In this document: positions 8,008-8,400 of the stretch, in pieces
Layout: each line of letters starts with the position of its first letter
Position numbering within the stretch: the first letter of the stretch is position 1
NCBI GenBank assembly: GCA_007118555.1
Contig: SKRJ01000462.1
Span: forward strand, 1-8,400
Length of the DNA stretch: 8,400 nucleotides
DNA from: Anaerolineae bacterium
GTDB lineage: Bacteria > Chloroflexota > Anaerolineae > UBA1429
Reading direction: 5' to 3'
Program-made: the position numbers and the translations under genes
The notes under the pieces: model-generated
Databases searched by the model: none
What the model saw: the letters and a program-made list of their open reading frames with translations, nothing else
Told to the model about the DNA's origin: nothing

Positions 8008-8400
8008 ATGTCAGACCCCGGCCTCCCCCCTGTCGATCGTCGCTATCAGGCTCGCCGCTCCGGCGATGATACCTTTGCGCTACCGCCCTATCCCACGCTG
8101 GAGGCATGGGAGGAGCGGGCGGCCTGGTTGCGCGAGCATATCCTGTGCGTCCTCGGTCTCTGGCCGTTGCCTGAGCGGCCCCCGTTGCGAGCGGAGGTGT
8201 TCGACCGCATCACGTACGACGATTTTGTGATGGAAAAGGTACGCTTTGAGAGCTGGCCGGGGTTCTACTGCACCGGGAATCTCTTTCGGCCGGTGGAAGC
8301 CGATGGACCGATGCCGGCGGTGCTCAATCCTCATGGTCATGCGGAGCGCGGGCGCCTGGAACACAGTGAGACCATCGACATCCGGGCGCGCTGCATCACC
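8008..8400 (+). CDS. Alpha/beta hydrolase, acetyl xylan esterase-like (N-terminal 131 residues; runs off window)
   Basis: The ATG at 8008 has AAGGAG (7995-8000) 7 nt upstream, and the frame is open to the right edge, so only the N-terminal part is visible. An N-terminal helical region (LEAWEERAAWLREHILCVLG, 31-50) precedes a beta-rich stretch, DDFVMEKVRFESWPGFYCTG (71-90), then NLFRP and PMPAVLNPHGHAERGR (101-116). The PHGH segment after a hydrophobic strand matches the oxyanion-hole region of alpha/beta hydrolases related to acetyl xylan esterases and dienelactone hydrolases. The Ser-Asp-His catalytic residues would lie beyond the window, so activity cannot be judged. No signal peptide is seen, which would point to a cytoplasmic hydrolase of sugar esters or similar small esters. 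It follows the ppdK terminator and begins a new transcription unit. The exact substrate class is inference. Confidence 0.7.
   Translation, partial: MSDPGLPPVDRRYQARRSGDDTFALPPYPTLEAWEERAAWLREHILCVLGLWPLPERPPLRAEVFDRITYDDFVMEKVRFESWPGFYCTGNLFRPVEADGPMPAVLNPHGHAERGRLEHSETIDIRARCIT

Overview
The window reads as ordinary chromosomal DNA from a GC-rich free-living bacterium. Coding is dense, Shine-Dalgarno sites are strong, and several sigma-70-like promoters have 17 bp spacers. The gene set is a GH57 glucan branching enzyme, a stand-alone RecD2 helicase, pyruvate phosphate dikinase and a polysaccharide-esterase-like hydrolase. This fits groups such as Chloroflexota or the Deinococcus-Thermus lineage, but the phylum is a low-confidence inference because there is no rRNA or other decisive marker. 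I see no mobile element, CRISPR array, tRNA or rRNA.

Layout. The left part (1-2453) is on the minus strand. A 599-residue GH57 1,4-alpha-glucan branching enzyme (654-2453) is followed, 49 nt downstream, by a GntR-type regulator with a LacI-like sensor domain (604 down to the left edge, C-terminus missing). A good promoter-like sequence for the regulator lies inside the 3' end of the GH57 gene. A divergent intergenic region (2454-2652) carries promoter-like sequences in both directions. The right part is on the plus strand: recD2 (2653-4941), a 149 nt spacer with two promoter-like sequences, ppdK (5091-7781), a structured 3' region ending in a strong intrinsic terminator (7855-7887), another promoter-like sequence, and the first 131 codons of an alpha/beta hydrolase (8008 to the right edge).

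How the genes relate. The branching enzyme (glycogen or other alpha-glucan synthesis), PPDK (pyruvate/PEP interconversion, feeding gluconeogenesis or pyrophosphate-linked glycolysis) and the sugar-type regulator all touch carbohydrate storage and central carbon flux. They look like separate transcription units rather than one system. RecD2 is an unrelated DNA-repair helicase. The esterase-like gene begins a new unit after the terminator. No previously undescribed system is evident. The most interesting material is regulatory: the two-promoter ppdK leader with inverted repeats, an 11-bp element shared between that promoter and a hairpin just after the ppdK stop codon, a six-codon leader ORF across the ppdK ribosome-binding site, and a Ser/Ala/Pro-rich insert in the branching enzyme.
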